Shown here: piece after piece, positions 52,000-62,105 of the stretch
Numbering within the stretch: position 1 is the stretch's first letter
How the letters are laid out: each line of letters opens with the position of its first letter
Assembly: GCA_034670405.1 (NCBI GenBank)
Contig: JAXDDX010000048.1
Location: forward strand, 2,347,501 to 2,411,500
Origin: Hoplostethus atlanticus
Taxonomy: Eukaryota; Chordata; Actinopteri; Trachichthyiformes; Trachichthyidae
Direction of reading: 5' to 3'
Length of the DNA stretch: 64,000 nucleotides
Notes under the pieces: generated by a model
Seen by the model: only the letters and a program-made list of their open reading frames with translations
Database searches by the model: none
Told to the model about the DNA's origin: nothing
Program-made: the position numbers and the translations under genes

Positions 52000-54600
52000 T
52001 ACAAGCTGCCCACAAAGTATCAAGGATGTCCGACTTGTTGTGGGAATAGTGTACTTAATAATAATAATGGTTGTGGATATAATTAACGAAAACTACAGTT
52101 TTCGATATAACACAACAGTGATTCAACCTAAGGCCAGTTCATGAAAGCTTTTCACATCTGCTGTTCTAAACACCCAGTGTCAGGTAGGTCTTTCCCAGGA
52201 AAAACCCTCTGGAGACAGGAAGGGATGCGTTTTACGTTTCCGGTTTGTTTGGAATAACTAGAAGAAGAACTGGGTAGTTAGCATGAGCAGCGATAGCCAT
52301 CATGGCTGAACAGACAAAGAAAAGAGCGCCGCCTACAGAAACTTCATCAACAGAACATCCGAGGCAAATCACGTCACAGTACTGGACAGCGTTTGATTGA
52401 CAGGTGATTTCTGGGAAGTGTAGTTCCCACAGCAATGAGCACCAAAGATGGAGACTAAGTAAAAGAAAACAAGGATCTCTCAGATTACATCTTGAGCAGG
52501 ATCTGATGAAGCTCGGGAGCTGTTAAAATCCCGAGCGCTGCTGTAGCTACCTGCCAACAACCCGGGGTGGAGGAGCGCCGCCATAACGAGGCTTGACGGG
52601 GATCTCAGGAAGCAGCAACACACACAACAATCAATAGGCCGGCCTCGGAGGAAGAGCGCGGGGGGGGTGGTGGGGGTGTGTGGGGGGGCAGACTTCACAA
52701 CCAATCTCCACCGAACACATTACAGCTCCCCGCTTCCACCGTCTCCCTAACATTGCGTGGTCTAAGCGGGAGAAGCGATAAAGAGGAAGCGAGCGGTGAC
52801 AGTCGTATAAACAGAGGTAAACCACTGACAGAGGAAGCCCTTTGTGGAGCTGATCTGTGGAGAGAGCTTGCTACACTCCTCTGCTCACAGCAGTCTCTGT
52901 AACACTTCCTGGTGGGTCTGTCACTTCCCCTCAGGCTCTGTGTGTGTGTGTGTGTGTGTTCTTGTACTTCTACCCTTGTGAGAACCGGTTTGAGTTTCAG
53001 CTCTTCCGAGTGACGACATTTTGGCCGGTCCTCACTTCCCCAAGGTGCCAGTTTAGGATTAGGATTTGGGTATAGTGTAAAGGTTAGAATTAGCACCAGG
53101 TTTATTTTAGGGTTAAGATTATAATTAGGTTTAGGTATGGTGTGGTGTGGTGTAGGGGTTAGGGAAGGAATGTATGGGTATCAGACAGTATCAAAATGGG
53201 GTACAGATAAAAGTCACATGACACAAATATATATTACACACCACATTTATACAACACAAAACACAAATACATTTGTACCTGTATCCCATCATTTGAAAAA
53301 ATGTAAACCGATTTGTAAATAAACATGTTCATAGTTTTATTAATTATTGTTATTATTGTAATTTGTGTCGGGAAACTAACATTCATACAAATATATTTTA
53401 GTATTTTTCACGTTAACATGGCCATTTGCATTGCTTAACAATATTCACACTTTAACACTATTTATTTAGCAAGCTATGTTGTTACCTAGCTCTGCTTTCT
53501 AATGAAAATGCAGACCGCTCCAACATAGCCTAGCAATATAGCCCACATATGTATCTTGAAAAATTAGCGATTTAACCTAGCGAGCTGCTATCATGCTACG
53601 GGGTATCTAGAGCTATTCTGATTTACCTGTATAACATGTGCTATTGTTATCGTTATTAATGTTGATAAGTGCTAGCCAATTTTTTCCCGCATCTATTTTA
53701 CATTAAGTCATCACTGCATCAGCATGGTGTACTGGCCAAGATAGCGACAGGTTAACTGTAGTCTAGCTAGCTAGCCAGCTAATTATTAGCTAGATCGGCT
53801 ATTAAGGGTACTGTCTAGTTACACAAGCAGTAGAGATGTATACGATAGAGCATATATGTATACAGTCTAGAGAATAGAGCAAATATAATTTCTGTTCAAA
53901 CATCAAGACCCAAAATAAGAAGACTATGTGAAGCATCAGGTGTAAGCCGTTGACAAAACACAGAGTGCATGTCAACTAGATTAAAGGGAAACTCCAACAG
54001 GCCGCTTTAGAAGAAAAAGGACGGAGGTCAAACTCCTCATTTAAACCTTTGGGAGACATTGAGTGTAATTTAGGAATCCAAAAGCACTCACGTTGTAGTA
54101 ATTTCTTGTTTATGTCGCCATCGCAATGCAACTGGCAGACTTATGATTTATGGAATTGTTGTTTGGCGACAGGTGAAGCGATATTCTCAAGGTTTTCCCA
54201 ACGTTATTAATTTCACATTTCCTCCATGTTATTACGTCGACAGCTATTGCACTTTAACAACGTATTGCATGAAGTACAATTAGGGCATGGAAAATGAATG
54301 CTTGATGAATCCTTCTTTTTTTGTCCTGGAATCCATCAGACCTGACTTAACTTATCAGCCAAATTGGAGGATTTGTTATAAGTGAACGGAGGGAGGAGCT
54401 TGAAAGGCTGAAGACAAATGTGTGTGTGTGTGTGTGTGTGTAAAGTGAGGTTCACATGTGAGGGGAACATGCATGTGTGCTTATTGTTGTATAGTGCGGT
54501 ATATGTACAGCGACCTTTTCTGTAGCAGGGCAGTGCAGAGTTCACTGGATTGCTGTTGGTGACATGGGGGGCCGGCGGGTCCCCTGCAGCCACCGCCCCC
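52000..54600. other. Intergenic DNA with short TG runs
   Basis: TG arrays at 52937-52958 and 54419-54440. 53350-53850 is AT-rich with CTAGCTAGCTAGCCAGC near 53764. A GATAGCCATCATGGCTG-type segment near 52290 resembles dispersed repeats. No gene was seen. Confidence 0.45.
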
Positions 54601-54619
54601 CCCCTAACCCCCCCTTCCG

Positions 54620-55080
54620 CCACAGGGTGACCTCTCCTAAGTAATTACCCCTGTCACTCCGTCACCCCGCCGTCCCCACCCAAACAACATCATCGCCGTG
54701 ACGATGGATAGGTTGATGCTACTAATCACTTGCTGCCCTCTGGTCAAGATGCCTCCCCGGTTCTCCTTCACATCACCTCCCTTGCCTGCACGAGCCGCTG
54801 TGTTCGGCGTTGTCAGGGCAGCTCCAGTAGTTTATATTTGCATAATTTTATCCGGTAATTGTAGTTGAGGATGATTGTATGTTAGATGGTCACAGCTGTT
54901 GGAGGTGATTTTAATGGGGGAGACACTAGATAATGGCTGTGCCCTCTCACCCCGGTTTGTGTCCGAGCCTCATTAGGGTGATCAGGGAGTGCCAGTCAGA
55001 AGGGGCTGCAGCCGGGGTGAGAGGGCACAGCATAGCACACTTATTTATCTAAGGATGACTGTCATGGAAATATTTCATTA
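54620..55080. other. Candidate conserved element with 20-bp inverted repeat
   Basis: Unique block holding a perfect 20-bp inverted repeat, arms 54936-54955 and 55012-55031 (CCGGGGTGAGAGGGCACAGC on the right), separated by 56 bases. Also contains TTATCCGGTAATTG. A transcript of either strand could fold into a long stem. Confidence 0.5.
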
Positions 55081-55434
55081 CGGTCTGCCAGGGCTCCCAA
55101 AACATTTTTTTTTTTTAAATTTGCAAAACGGTAATGATATGTAGAAATGGTTGCACAGGGATTTTGTTTCGCACATGCAAGTTTTCTCTCTCCCTCAATG
55201 ACCTCCTTTCTCTTTTGCAGAACCCGAACATGCACATTAGGTGATTCAATGCGTGTTCAGGATTCCGTGTCTGCTTTTTAACACAGGTTTAAACATATCC
55301 CTCTCGGGCTTATGCGTATTTATGTTTCTATCATGCACGCTCACTTGTATGATGTGACATAGTATTAAACAAAAAGGTGAATAAGTATTAATTTATGAGT
55401 CTTGCCCTTAAACAACATACCTCGAGATAACTTT

Positions 55435-55560
55435 CATCAGTTTGATACTATTTACTGTATATCCTATGAATTAACGTCATAAAGATTTATGTAAACATGA
55501 AAAGGTGGTAAACTCTACTTTGTTTGGGCGGGTTTTCCCTCTACTACATCCTGCATATGC
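55435..55560. repeat. Dispersed repeat family D, copy 2
   Basis: Shares AAAGGTGGTAAACTCTA and TTTTCCCTCTACTACATCC with copies at 30970 and 57286-57540. Confidence 0.55.
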
Positions 55561-55604
55561 ATCTTACATATATGTGTCGGATATGTAAGATATGTGTAAA
55601 TTAA

Positions 55605-55735
55605 CTAGGGTTCGACCAATATGCTTTTTTGAATCCCAATACTTTTGGATTGAAATTGCTATTAGCTGGTATTTTGTGCTGATATTTAAATTTAAATTTG
55701 ATATTTTTCATGCCAAAAAAAATCTGTACTGAGAA
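55605..55735. repeat. hAT-like CCGATAT family fragment
   Basis: Begins AGGGTTCGACCAATATGC, the most complete terminal sequence of the family in this window. Confidence 0.55.
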
Positions 55736-55767
55736 AGTACTGAGTGTTTTAGGGTGGACGAGCCTGT

Positions 55768-56462
55768 ATGGCTAACCTGTCTACATGGCTAACCAGTCTA
55801 CAAGCTAACCAGTCAGTATGGCTAACCAGTCTACATGCTAACCAGTCTGTATGGCTACCCTGTCTACATGGCTAACCATTCTACATGCTAACCAGTCTGT
55901 ATGGCTAATCAGTCTACATTCTAACCATTCTACATGCTAACCAGTCTGTATGGCTAACCATTCTACATGCTAACCAGTCTACACGCTAACCAGTCTGTAT
56001 GGCTAACCAGTCTACATGCTAACCAGTCTGTATGGCTAACCTGTCTACATGGCTAACCATTCTACATGCTAACCAGTCTGTATGACTAACCAGTCTACAA
56101 GCTAACCAGTCAGTATGGCTAACCAGTCTACATGCTAACCAGTCTGTATGGCTAACCAGTCTACATTCTAACCAGTCTGTATGGCTAACCTGTCTACATG
56201 GCTAACCATTCTACATGCTAACCAGTCTGTATGACTAACCAGTCTACATGCTAACCAGTCTACATCAGTCTACATGGCTAACCAATCTGTATGGCTAACC
56301 AGCATACATGGCTAACCAGTCTGTATGGCTAACTAGTCTACATGCTAACCAGTCTACATCAATCTACATGGTTAACCAGTCTGTATGGCTAACCAGCATA
56401 CATGGCTAACCAGTCTGTATGGCTAACCAGTCGGTATGGCTAACTAGTCTGTATGTAACAGT
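55768..56462. repeat. 16-17-bp minisatellite with two alternating variants
   Basis: About 40 copies of CTAACCAGTCTGTATGG (variant 1) and CTAACCAGTCTACATG (variant 2), with occasional CATTCTACATG and CATCAGTCTACATGG insertions. The array is nearly 700 bp with no coding potential. Confidence 0.95.
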
Positions 56463-56737
56463 GTGACTAATCTACATCTGGCGACAACTCACGCTGCTCA
56501 ACACTCAAAATTTCAGTATGCTCTGACAGGAATCAATGATTGTTTAAAGCTGGAATACAAATCTATTGAGAAGGAGTGTTTTCTTCTTATGCGGGAAGTC
56601 TGAAAACGCTTCATTTGGACCGGTGGAAGTCATCAGGACCCATAATCCCTTTCTTTGATCTGGCTCCCGGCGCTTCCTCTTCAGCCTGTTTGCTGGAGAG
56701 AGCAGACCTTCAGTGGAGAGATTACTGTGTGTCAGTG

Positions 56738-56930
56738 CAGACACACACACGCACACACAAACACACACTATGCAGATGCATGCATGTACACAGATGCACA
56801 CACTCACATGTAGACATAAATGCACAAGCTCAAACATGCAGATGCAGATGCACACACAGTCAGGTACATACAGTACACAAGCCTGCATGCACGTGTGCAC
56901 AGACACACACAAGCACACGCTACCGGAACA
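56738..56930. repeat. CA-rich low-complexity stretch
   Basis: Imperfect CA repeats; the open frames on both strands are artefacts of this. Confidence 0.9.
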
Positions 56931-57285
56931 GGCTAATCTCTTGAGCGCTTAGCGGAGAGGCACAATAGCATCGGGAGATGGACTGGAACTAGCTGGTCTG
57001 AGATCAGAAACATCCTCATCCTCAAGGTTCTGGAAGACACTTTCAAACAAACTCTTTTTGATCAAAGATGTGGAAGGTTATGCAAATGTTCCTTTTGGGC
57101 TCGGTCCCTTCCCGTAGTATTAAACAGGTCTAAACAGAAAAGAAGAGAACAACAATCTGGTTTATATGATGAGGAATACCCCATTGTTGCTAGGTCAGAT
57201 TTGTGTGAGTTGGTGTGATCGTTATGGATTAAGCCTGAATACACACTGTAAAGTACACTACAGTATCATCATCAAAAAGGATCAT

Positions 57286-57540
57286 ATGAGCAGGGATGTA
57301 GCGGTAAATAAAATGGGGGTGATTATGACCTCACTAACAAATGAACAAAAACCTGCCTGTTTTGCTTGAAAGACCCTATTCTTGTATAACATACATCACT
57401 CACTACTTACTATGATGTATACCATAAAGATGAAATGAAATAAAGATTTGTGTCAATCTACAAAGGTGGTAAACACAAATAAAAGGTTGGTAAACTGTGT
57501 TTAGGCAGGTCTACCCTCCACTACATCCCTGCGTATGAGA
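57286..57540. mobile_element. Short DNA transposon, family D copy 3
   Basis: Left end GCAGGGATGTAGCGG (57291 on) and right end CCACTACATCCCTGC are inverted repeats, so this copy looks complete at about 250 bp. The interior GGTGGTAAAC and TTTAGGCAGGTCTACCC match the copies at 30970 and 55435. Confidence 0.6.
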
Positions 57541-57561
57541 TAGACGGATATGGAAGTATAC

Positions 57562-57612
57562 AACACACACACATGCACACATGCACGCACACACACACAC
57601 ACACACACACCA
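57562..57612. repeat. (CA)n microsatellite
   Basis: Interrupted CA run. Confidence 0.93.
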
Positions 57613-57639
57613 AACTGATTTATTAAAAGAGAGCAGGGG

Positions 57640-58030
57640 GTGATTGGGGGGTGCGGGGGGTAAAATCGATGGCTGTTCCCTCAGCCTCGGTCAGCGGAGA
57701 GTTAAAACGCTGTTAAACTCCAGCCGAGCGGACGCTCTCCCTAACCATCCAGCCTCGCTCTCATTGATTTTTTATTTAGCTCCCAGCAGTGATATGTCTT
57801 CCAATGCACACAGAACACACCAAGCCTCCATAGCCTGTCAGCACATAAATCAGGCCCCATTGAGCTCGGGCTTGCAGAGAGCACTCAGTTAACAGAATTA
57901 AACTCTTACTTAGTCCGGGCTTCCAGAGAGGCGAGCGCAGAGCTGCAAGACGAGGCCCTGACAGCAAATCCAATGCTCCGTGCTGCAAGGCTAACCCGCC
58001 GCCTTGAAAACCAGTTTACATTTGGGATTT
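57640..58030. other. Candidate conserved non-coding element
   Basis: Unique repeat-poor sequence with two similar segments, CGGGCTTGCAGAGAG near 57866 and CGGGCTTCCAGAGAG near 57916. No coding frame with a domain. Confidence 0.3.
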
Positions 58031-58524
58031 TTTTTGGTGTATGTGCAGGTAATAGAAATAACACGGCTGTTGGTAGCGTAACAAGAGTCATTCTCCATGA
58101 TCACCTTCTACTGTAAGTCTGGACATTTTTTTCTGTGGTGCTGCATCGTCAAGAGGTGAGTAGAGACACAGACGGCAGACAAAAAGATCTAGTTGCTGCT
58201 CCATACTTTTAAATGTCAATATATCATTGTGAAATGAATTGTGATACTTTGGTAAAATTACCCTAAACAAACAAGACCATGATCGAGACGATTGGTAGCC
58301 TCTATCTCACAAGTGACCTGATCATAGTATGTGACGTCGCCTTGTTTGTTTCCAATGGGGTGTGCTCAAAGGCGTAGCGCCATTTTGCTTACCTTGGTGC
58401 ATAGAGTTGGCGCACTGTCGACCGTTATCAGCTGTGACCATGGTAACAACCGGGGGGGTCTTTTTGTGCAGAAGGAGAGGTCAAGATGAGAACTGGCTAG
58501 TGACTGAATTTATTTAGGTGCTAC

Positions 58525-59295
58525 TTATGTTATACACCGATCAGCCACCTGCCTAATATTGTGTAGGGCCCCTCGTGCTGCCAAAACAGCTCTGACCCGT
58601 CGAGGCATGGACTCCACAAGACCTCTGAAGGTGTCCTGTGGTATCTGACACCAAGACGTTAGCAGCAGATCCTTTAAGTCCTGTAAGTTGTGAGGTAGGG
58701 CCTCCATGGATCGGACTTGTTTTTCCAGCACATCCCACAGATGCTCGATCGAATTGAGATCTGGGAAATTTGGAGGCCAAGTCAACACCTTGAACTCTTT
58801 GTCATGTTCCTCAAACCATTCCTGAACAATTTTTGCAGTGGGGCAGGGCGCATTATCCTGCTGAAAGAGGCCACTGTCATCAGGGAATACCGTTGCCATG
58901 AAGGGGTGTACTTGGTCTGCAACAATGTTTAGGTAGGTGGTACGTGTCAAAGTAACATCCACATGAATGCCAGGACCCAAGGTTTCCCAGCAGAACATTG
59001 CCCAGAGCATCACACTGCCTCCGCCGGCTTGCCTTCTTCCCATAGTGCATCCTGGTGCCATCTCTTCCCCAGGTAAACGATGCACACGCACCCAGCTGTC
59101 CACATGATGTAAAAGAAAGCAGGATTCATCAGACCAGGCCACCATCTTCCATTGCTCCATGGTCCAGTTCTGACGCTCACGTGCCCATTGTAGGTGCTTT
59201 CGGCGGTGGAGAGGGGTCAGCATGGGCACTCTGACCGGTCTGTGGCTACGCAGCCCCATACACAGCAAGCTGCAATGCACTGTGTGTTCTGACAC
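58525..59295 (-). pseudogene. Tc1-like transposase, C-terminal catalytic part
   Basis: The open frame of 256 codons covers the catalytic domain: Asp56 in VAWSDES, Asp147 in LFQQDNAPC and Glu184 in DLNSIEHLW. The spacing of 36 residues between the last two suggests a DD36E-type rather than classic DD34E Tc1 element (counted by eye). The frame begins with GTG and continues upstream to an in-frame TAG at 59359-59361, inside what should be the helix-turn-helix region. The DNA-binding half is therefore broken and the copy is probably inactive. The catalytic half is intact, so the insertion may be fairly young. Confidence 0.85.
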
Positions 59296-59585
59296 CTTTC
59301 TATCATAGCCAGCATTAACTTTTTCAGCAATTTGTGCTACAGTAGCTCTTCTGATGGGCTAGCCTTCCCTCCCCATGCACATTAATGAGCCTTGGGCGCC
59401 CATGACCCTGTCGCCGGTTCACCGGTTGTCCTTCCTTGGACCACTTTTGGTACTAACCACTGCATACCGGGGACACCCCACAAGACCTGCCGTTTTGGAG
59501 ATTCTCTGACCCAGTCGTCTAGCCATCACAATTCACATCACATTCACATCACAGTGGTTTTAATGTTGTGGCTGATCGGTGTATA
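58531..59585 (-). mobile_element. Full-length Tc1-like transposon
   Basis: Terminal inverted repeats TATACACCGATCAGCCAC (58531-58548) and its perfect inverse (59568-59585), about 1.05 kb. It encodes one transposase on the minus strand. TA dinucleotides at both edges fit TA target duplication. Confidence 0.93.
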
Positions 59586-59589
59586 TATA

Positions 59590-60535
59590 TATATACTTTA
59601 TATTGCATGTGTTGTTTCTGTTGTATGCTCCCATTTCTTATAAAGAAATATAAAAAATATGCAACAAATGTAGCACACGCATTGTGTCATCTTTATTTGA
59701 AAGAAAACAAATACATTTTTATTTCTGATTGCATGCGATTCATATTTTTGTTTGCTAATTAAAGAGGGTCTTGGGTTCTTTAACATAAAGTTTTACAACA
59801 GATGAAAGAGGGGGGAAAAGGCATAGCAAATGCAACTAATTGTTGCCTCCTTTATTCCTGTGGCCTTGGAATGATGCACAATACGCCGAGCTCTGCGGTA
59901 TTATTGTGTGACTTCACACAGTTAAATGAGGGAGTAAAATTAATCAAGTCGAATATTAACATGCAAAAAAAAAACTTCTTAATCTCCCACAGTGGACGGT
60001 CGGTACAATACCAAGACACAAGGACAGATATAGATACATACATACAAGTACAGATTGTGTCCAGTCCCACGGTGCCTTCATGGTGATGACATACACCTTG
60101 TGAGTCTGTGAACCAGACGATAGTGGTGCACAACTCCCTGGACTTTCTAGAGTTGATGCCGACTCTAAGGTGCAACTCACATAGGTGCCTCTCGGGCCTC
60201 GGTGGCACGTAGAATCACGTGCTGCAACTAGCATCAACTTCCTGTCGCCACACGTCAATCAAGAACAAGTGGATCCCCGACTCCACAGCACATGGGTAAG
60301 TAGCCGCTGCTGCATTCCACATTATCTTTCGCTTTGAACACATAAGCAAGACAGACACGCGATCAAAGTTGAGCGAGCAAGTTGTGGAAAAGTTGTGATG
60401 GAAAAAATAGCAATAATGTTGTTCATAATTCTGATGCTGCTGCTGCTATTTGTACATTTGTTCACAGGTTATATACTAGCGAAACAGGCCTATAACGCTA
60501 TAACGTGCAAAATAACAGGGGTGGCCTTCTTGACA
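59590..60535. other. Intergenic DNA, no gene recognised
   Basis: Open frames near 59852-60258 on the minus strand have no domain. Nothing else was identified. Confidence 0.45.
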
Positions 60536-60539
60536 GTGC

Positions 60540-61000
60540 ATCTTGGCCTTGATTCAAGTTGTGGGACTCACTGGAATCAACTTCTCCAACTTCTTGGCTC
60601 CTGCAGATTAAACCAGTTTATCCAGAACGTCCTGCACCAACTGCACTGGCTCCTTCAGGACTGAATTCAAAACCCCTTTCTCCTGACCTATCACTGCATC
60701 CACAGACTTGCATCCACCCCAACCCCCTAGAACTCCTAACCCCCCCAAACCTCCAACCTCAGGTCAAATGACTCCCCTGCTCCTCCACACTCCCAGGACC
60801 AAACTCTGCACTGTGGGGGAGGGGGGCTTTTGCTCTGCTGCACCCCACCTTTGGAATGCCCTTCCTGGCCACCTGAGGGCACCCCAGCCTCTGAGCTCCA
60901 TTAAAACAAGCCTCCAGACCTTTTTTATCCAGGAAGGCCTTTTCTTCCTGTTGGGACTGCTAAACTGCCCTCCCCTCCCCACTCTCACTCCAAGTCTTTT
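60540..61000 (+). pseudogene. LINE ORF2 C-terminal remnant
   Basis: The plus strand reads AAPHLWNALPGHLRAPQPL then SSIKTSLQTFF near 60835-60930, the typical end of non-LTR retrotransposon reverse-transcriptase proteins in fish. Upstream frames are broken. The clade cannot be decided from this piece. Confidence 0.6.
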
Positions 61001-62105
61001 TGTGTGTGTTGTACTTTGAGTTTTTCTGTTTTTTTTCCCAGATAATTTTTTTATTGAACAGTTACCAGTAGAGAAAGAGACAGGGAAGATTGCAAGAGAG
61101 GAGGGATGATATGCAACAAAGGTCCCGGGCCGGATTAGAACTCATGTATGCTCCTTAGGCCACTGAGCCACCAGGATGCCATTTTGAGATTTTATTTTAA
61201 TGAAATGTGTGTTACAAAAATGCATTATTATTATTTACCATATAAAGCTACATTTGCAACTGCAGCGCCCAAAAGGCTTACAAACTGGTAACCTGAGGGA
61301 GTAGCCTAAGCTATTTCACTCAAATTAAGAAATCTGTATAACGCAGTAAGGGCAGTAATAATTTTGCACCACTTTACCTTAAATGCATGCATTGATATTT
61401 TCACACTCCATCTCCTCCATAGCATTTTAATCAGTGCTCAGCCCAGCATCCCTGGCTGCATGCATGCCTACCTTCTGCTCGAGGAACTGACTCTTTTGGG
61501 GTCGACCGTCCGCCACTACAGAATTACTAGGCTCTCTTTGTTTGCTGTCAACTCGGAGGCTTCATTAAAACTGCTGGCTGCTGTTTCCGCACCGTTCCGC
61601 TGTTCGCCCACAGCGCCGCATGTTAGGATGCTGATGAGAGGCAGCCTACCTAAAAATTAGAGATACCTGCAAAAAGATGGTTGTGGCGTGGGTGTAGGCA
61701 ACTGAGTAATGTTGTGAGTAATGAGTAAAAGTGAATAGTGTGATGAGGTGAATTTGTTCCCAAATGATGGTGAAATGGAGAATACAGTTAAATTTGCAAA
61801 CATAATTTATAGCATATCATACATTGGAGCACTGCTTATACAAAAATGTGATGTATTATAAAGAGTATGTGTTGTTTTACCATCATATCACCATATATTA
61901 CTATATGACAGCAGTTAATGCAAACTAATAGATGAAGAACCCAGAATTCTCATGTCATGTAATGTCATTGATACAAATTTGCATATGAGAAGAGGATCTA
62001 AGATTTGTCAAATAAAAATAAAAAAAAGACAAATCTTCCTTTTATTGATAAGATACTGTTGAATAAATAACACTTGACTGATAGAAAATCAAGTGCTGTT
62101 ATTAT
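61001..62105. other. Intergenic DNA, no gene seen
   Basis: AT-rich. At 62062-62102 an imperfect inverted repeat (AATAACACTTGA with TCAAGTGCTGTTATT) borders the start of the minisatellite. Confidence 0.45.

Noticed and set aside
36000..60000. Exons of NR5A1, NR6A1, LHX2 or PSMB7, which lie near ADGRD2 in mammals, and the mir-181 sequence
   Set aside because: Zinc-finger, LIM and other expected motifs and the mir-181 seed region were looked for by eye and not found.
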